Part shown: positions 60,815 to 64,000 of the stretch, piece after piece
Numbering within the stretch: the stretch's first letter is position 1
Layout: each line of letters begins with the position of its first letter
NCBI RefSeq assembly: GCF_009363115.1
Contig: NZ_CP045298.1
Location: forward strand, 2,014,001-2,078,000
Source of the DNA: Paenibacillus brasilensis
Lineage (GTDB): Bacteria; Bacillota; Bacilli; Paenibacillales; Paenibacillaceae
DNA: 64,000 nt
Direction of reading: 5' to 3'
Translations under genes and position numbers: made by a program
The notes under the pieces: generated by a model
What the model was told of the DNA's origin: nothing
The model's input: only the letters and a program-made list of their open reading frames with translations
Database searches by the model: none

Positions 60815-62032
60815 ATGGCAAACTTACAAATCTCGCCAAGTACTAGTAGCCAGTTTGAGCCATCCATCGCGGTAAACTGGCTGAATCCCTCTGTTATGGT
60901 AGTAGTTGCTGTAGATTTAAGAACAGGACCAGCGGCTATTGGCTTGTACAAGTCAATAGATGCTGGTACAACATGGAGCACAACAATACTTCCGATCCCA
61001 ACCGGGTTCGCTGGCATCGAGTCGCCACATATTGATTATCTATATCCCAATTCATTTGTCGTCGCAGCACATGCCTTTGACGCCGACGGTCTCAGCGGTA
61101 CAATTGTGACTTATATATCCAACGATAACGCATCTTTGTTCGGGCCGCCTGTCATTGTGAACCAAGGATTTGGGCAGTTTGTCAATGACGATCAGGTGAT
61201 TATTACCACCGATAAGGCCGGGTCCAGCCCGTTTTTTGGGAACATTTATGCCGGTTATACACACGACTACAACACGCAATTTATACCTGGAAATACAATA
61301 TTCTTCAATCGCTCCCAAGATGGGGGCAGTACGTACTCCGGGCCGATCCTCCTCTCCTCAGTCAACGAATTTGAAGAGTTCCCCGGGATGGCAATCACAT
61401 TAAATGGGATTCTTGTCGCGGGATGGATTACCCAACCTCCCGGTGTAAGTGAATTTAATACTCGTACATCACTAGACGGTGGAACATCATTCGGAGTTGA
61501 AACCAGGATTGCGCCTGTCGTTGTTCCACCTTCGCCGCTGCCAGGATACCAGTTCAGGTGCCTGACATACCCTTCCATGGCGGGTGACATCTCAAACGCA
61601 CCGGCGACGCGAGGAAATGTCTACGCCGTATGGCAAGACTTTCGGCAAGGCTATTCCGATATCTTCCTCTCTGTCTCTGAAAACTTTGGCGTAGATTGGG
61701 GGACGCCAAAACCCATTGCAGACAGTCCGGTGGGATCGCAGAACTTTTTTCCGGCCATCACGGTTTCCCCATCGGATGGGGCGGTGTTTGTTTCCTATTA
61801 CACCAATCGAGTCAATCCACCTGATCTTGACGTTTTTCTTGCTACATCCAGGGATGGCGGAAATACGTTTACAAACACTCGCATTACGACGACTTCATTC
61901 AGTGTTGCGGGCCTTACCCTATTTGGGGACTACATTGGAAATGCGGTTGTTCCACAGATAGACCGTCTTGTATGCGTATGGACAGACACTCGAACCGGAA
62001 CTGAAAACATCTGGTTTGGGGATAACCAGTAA
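60815..62032 (+). CDS. BNR/Asp-box repeat protein (sialidase-like propeller)
   Basis: 405 residues from ATG 60815 (AAAGGAGAAG upstream), no signal peptide. Asp-box motifs SIDAGTTW, SQDGGSTY, SLDGGTSF and SRDGGNTF recur at propeller-blade spacing, plus IALP-like turns. The arginine triad of true sialidases could not be confirmed, so glycosidase activity is uncertain; many such proteins are surface or binding propellers. Cotranscribed with the small beta protein. Confidence 0.82.
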   Translation: MANLQISPSTSSQFEPSIAVNWLNPSVMVVVAVDLRTGPAAIGLYKSIDAGTTWSTTILPIPTGFAGIESPHIDYLYPNSFVVAAHAFDADGLSGTIVTYISNDNASLFGPPVIVNQGFGQFVNDDQVIITTDKAGSSPFFGNIYAGYTHDYNTQFIPGNTIFFNRSQDGGSTYSGPILLSSVNEFEEFPGMAITLNGILVAGWITQPPGVSEFNTRTSLDGGTSFGVETRIAPVVVPPSPLPGYQFRCLTYPSMAGDISNAPATRGNVYAVWQDFRQGYSDIFLSVSENFGVDWGTPKPIADSPVGSQNFFPAITVSPSDGAVFVSYYTNRVNPPDLDVFLATSRDGGNTFTNTRITTTSFSVAGLTLFGDYIGNAVVPQIDRLVCVWTDTRTGTENIWFGDNQ

Positions 62033-62058
62033 ACTCTAGTATGAGAAACAGCGTGTAG

Positions 62059-62085
62059 CCGGAGCCTTTCCTAAAGGCTCCTTTC
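62059..62085 (+). terminator. Terminator after the BNR gene
   Basis: GGAGCCTTT-CCT-AAAGGCTCC perfect hairpin followed by TTTCTTTG. Confidence 0.85.
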
Positions 62086-62154
62086 TTTGTATACAGGGTT
62101 GAAAAATATAAAACGCCTTGCCGGAAAGGAAATTACCAGCAAAGCGCATAATGA

Positions 62155-62334
62155 TCACCTGTCTGCATCATTTACAAACGTATCATCAATTAAATGAAGA
62201 CTTTCTTTACTGATTACGGTTGGTACGATAAGCTCTGGAGTAGTCTGCTTAGCCTGTATAAAATAGTCTGCAACTCCCACCATCAGAGCAATGCCGATAA
62301 ATAGCACGATCCAACTACGATTCCTTTTCATCAT
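62155..62334 (-). CDS. Small membrane-anchored protein, 59 aa
   Basis: MMKRNRSW, one hydrophobic helix (IVLFIGIALMVGVADYFI), then a polar tail ESLHLIDDTFVNDADR. Start at 62334 follows GAGGGG by 5 bases. It begins 9 bases after the stop of the 190-aa gene on the same strand, so it is the end of an operon with it and the DUF4173 gene. Unknown family. Confidence 0.65.
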   Translation of the reverse strand: MMKRNRSWIVLFIGIALMVGVADYFIQAKQTTPELIVPTVISKESLHLIDDTFVNDADR

Positions 62335-62343
62335 CTGTACCCC

Positions 62344-62916
62344 TCATTCTTCACTCCGCCCGTTCAGCCACTTGAACCAGTGGAGCAAATGACTGAAACG
62401 ATACTCATGCTGGGAAGCATACGTCCATACCTCCGGTTCTTCACCAGACTCCTTCCAGACGAGCATGGAAAAGTGACCTTCCTCCTCATTGGCAACCGAC
62501 AGCAGCGAAAGACGATCATCACCAAATCGGTAAGGAGCCGATTCTACCCAGTAATTCCGCATATCGCTGATCCAGCTGCGAAATTGCTCTGTACCTGCGA
62601 TCCGCAGAATTTCATCAGGCAGGGGCAGATGCTCACCGATGTCCTTCCAGTCTCCCACATAGCGGTACCGGGCTGCCAGCAGCGGACTAAGCGGCCGGGT
62701 TTTACCGGGAGCTAACGTAGGCATGCTGACGACGGGAATGACCGGACCAATGCTCTGGATCGCATAGGAGTCAGCCTCTGCCTCACTCATTCCGCAGGAC
62801 AAAGCCTCCGTGATAAACTGGTTCCGTCGTGTACCAAACTGATACCGATACTGTGACATTTCATCCTGTAGCTCCAATACCATCCCTTGTACTGCATCTG
62901 TTCCGATCACTCTCAA
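62344..62916 (-). CDS. Uncharacterised cytoplasmic protein, possibly SMI1/KNR4-like
   Basis: 190 residues, no membrane segment. The region DWKDIGEHLPLPDEILRIAGTEQFRSWI with later YWVESAPYRFGDDRLSLLSVANEEEGHFSMLVW has the look of a SMI1/KNR4 (SUKH) fold, which occurs in toxin-immunity and other protein-binding roles; this is only a resemblance by eye. It is between the DUF4173 gene (7-base gap) and the 59-aa membrane protein, a three-gene operon. No toxin gene is visible. Confidence 0.55.
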   Translation of the reverse strand: MRVIGTDAVQGMVLELQDEMSQYRYQFGTRRNQFITEALSCGMSEAEADSYAIQSIGPVIPVVSMPTLAPGKTRPLSPLLAARYRYVGDWKDIGEHLPLPDEILRIAGTEQFRSWISDMRNYWVESAPYRFGDDRLSLLSVANEEEGHFSMLVWKESGEEPEVWTYASQHEYRFSHLLHWFKWLNGRSEE

Positions 62917-62923
62917 GCACCTC

Positions 62924-64000
62924 TCATTCCAAAATATAATCCTGCAGCTCCTGCCGCGCTCGATACGTAGCCCAATTGAACGCAGGCCAGGCCGTTTCCT
63001 CCCTTGTCATGCTTATCAGACGCCCTTGTAGGGACTCATCCATCGCTCCGTGTTCCTTACGGCTAAATTCAATTAATAACGGAATGGCATCCGCCGATAA
63101 CCCACTCAGGTATTCCTTATCTATCACCGATGTCGTACGATACCGTTCGAGATTATTTTCGGCAATACGTACATCAATCCCCACATAGTTCACGACGACA
63201 TAAGCCACCAGCGCAAGTACAATATAATATTTCGCCAACGGCAGCTGGCGGATTTGAATGCGAACAGCTGCAATGAGCAGCAGCAAGCCCAGAAAAATCA
63301 TAAACGCGTGTACCAGATAACGGGTGTACGTATAACCGTATGCTTCTTCGTACATCACCAGCCGGGTATATCCTGAATAGAGCATCACACCCGAGCAGCC
63401 AACGAGTATATACAGCAGACCGCTGTTGATTTTTTGCAATAGGCTGGAGCTGAATTCAGTCCACTTCAACACACTGATCATCAACACAAAATTGATACCT
63501 GTTACCATAACCAGCTCCCCGAATCCCCTTCTTGCATATTCTGCATACGAGGTTCCTTCGGGTAAAGCTCCTTCCCATGCACCAAACAAATACCCGAACT
63601 GAAGCACCACAAACACGACATACACCAGATTCATGACGATCAGCACGGTAGCCGTGATGACTGGATCAAACTTGATTGCTACTGGCTCGTGATAAGGTAC
63701 TGTTGATGACTGAATTTCCCTCTCTGTTTGGCGCGGGGCGGGCTGTACGAATCCCCACAAATAACAGAAGAAACAGAAGGTAAAAAAGCAGGTCCAGATC
63801 AGCCGCAGCATCCCGCTTCCAAAGGACCACGTTCCAATCCATGCAGGTATGCCGGATAATAGCTCCTCAAACATTCCATCTGCCGAAGCCAGCAGGGATA
63901 CAATGATGAACAGCAACGGCAAGGCGATGAGCAAACCGATCATCACCTTGCCCAATACACGCTTACGCTCATCCTTAACATTCCGAAAGGCTGCCCTTTT
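62924..64000 (-). CDS. DUF4173 membrane protein (5' end outside the window)
   Basis: The frame is open to the right edge (upstream codons KRAAFRNVKDERKRV), so the apparent first codon TTG at 63955 is not the true start. At least nine membrane helices, e.g. VMIGLLIALPLLFIIVSLLAS and FVLMISVLKWTEF; the C-terminal soluble tail ends in EETAWPAFNWATYRAR. DUF4173 proteins are large polytopic membrane proteins of unknown function. Operon with the two smaller genes downstream. Confidence 0.85.
   Translation of the reverse strand, partial: KRAAFRNVKDERKRVLGKVMIGLLIALPLLFIIVSLLASADGMFEELLSGIPAWIGTWSFGSGMLRLIWTCFFTFCFFCYLWGFVQPAPRQTEREIQSSTVPYHEPVAIKFDPVITATVLIVMNLVYVVFVVLQFGYLFGAWEGALPEGTSYAEYARRGFGELVMVTGINFVLMISVLKWTEFSSSLLQKINSGLLYILVGCSGVMLYSGYTRLVMYEEAYGYTYTRYLVHAFMIFLGLLLLIAAVRIQIRQLPLAKYYIVLALVAYVVVNYVGIDVRIAENNLERYRTTSVIDKEYLSGLSADAIPLLIEFSRKEHGAMDESLQGRLISMTREETAWPAFNWATYRARQELQDYILE

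Overview
The window looks like chromosomal DNA of a spore-forming, plant- or soil-associated Paenibacillus close to P. polymyxa. This rests on: a large secreted beta-amylase/CBM25/alpha-amylase polyprotein of the P. polymyxa type (16966-20550), an NRPS locus at the left edge, pectin and galactan degrading enzymes, sporulation genes (spoVA block, Spo0E-like phosphatase, a CotF-like coat protein tail), Gram-positive ribosome binding sites, cre sites and a serS T-box leader. The species assignment is inference from gene content.

Layout. 1-3357: start of an NRPS gene (minus strand) whose first complete adenylation domain reads like an isoleucine code. 3803-10095: a broken MFS exporter, a two-component system and, on the other strand, an ABC exporter with a DUF4097 lipoprotein; this resembles an export/self-protection block for the peptide. 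10267-13741: MBL-fold hydrolase, remnant of an SDR gene, AgcS-type amino acid carrier and a WHG-type TetR regulator; an identical operator architecture lies before the MBL and the tetR genes. 13895-15393: FetAB-like metal exporter. 15450-16696: IS4-family element with a dead transposase. 16697-20550: amylase polyprotein gene carrying two compensating indels in a linker that create a stop. 20599-20912: candidate type I toxin-antitoxin locus (39-aa Hol-Tox peptide with convergent antisense RNA). 21081-29257: NamA, a sensor/solute-binding-protein chimera, two sugar ABC permeases, signal peptidase I, truncated PL9 pectate lyase and GH105 hydrolase. 29327-38365: Rpn-type nuclease, polysaccharide deacetylase, OatA-like O-acetyltransferase, NSS transporter, DUF2339 membrane protein, small secreted protein. 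38366-43800: decayed, mobile-element rich stretch holding a spoVAC-AD-AEb/DUF421/DUF1657 block between a serS fragment and the intact serS. 43854-48617: serS with T-box, flavohemoglobin, GH43-CBM32 enzyme. 48724-52853: GntR, orphan PTS IIB, sucrose phosphorylase with its LacI repressor. 53253-57600: AT-rich serine uptake and deamination locus with a YheO-type regulator. 57700-58410: graveyard of coat-protein, IS3 and IS4 remnants. 58566-64000: WG-repeat protein, cysteine-peptidase-like protein, beta-rich small protein, BNR/Asp-box protein and a membrane protein cut by the window edge.

Carbohydrate genes dominate: extracellular polymer attack (amylase, PL9, GH105, GH43), uptake (ABC permeases, PTS IIB) and cytoplasmic use (sucrose phosphorylase). 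Cre-like sites before the amylase, PL9, GH43 and PTS IIB genes suggest shared CcpA control. A striking theme is gene breakage by clean deletions or small indels (MFS exporter, HK/SBP chimera, PL9, amylase linker, IS4 transposase, serS fragment). These may be real decay or assembly error; only read-level data can tell.
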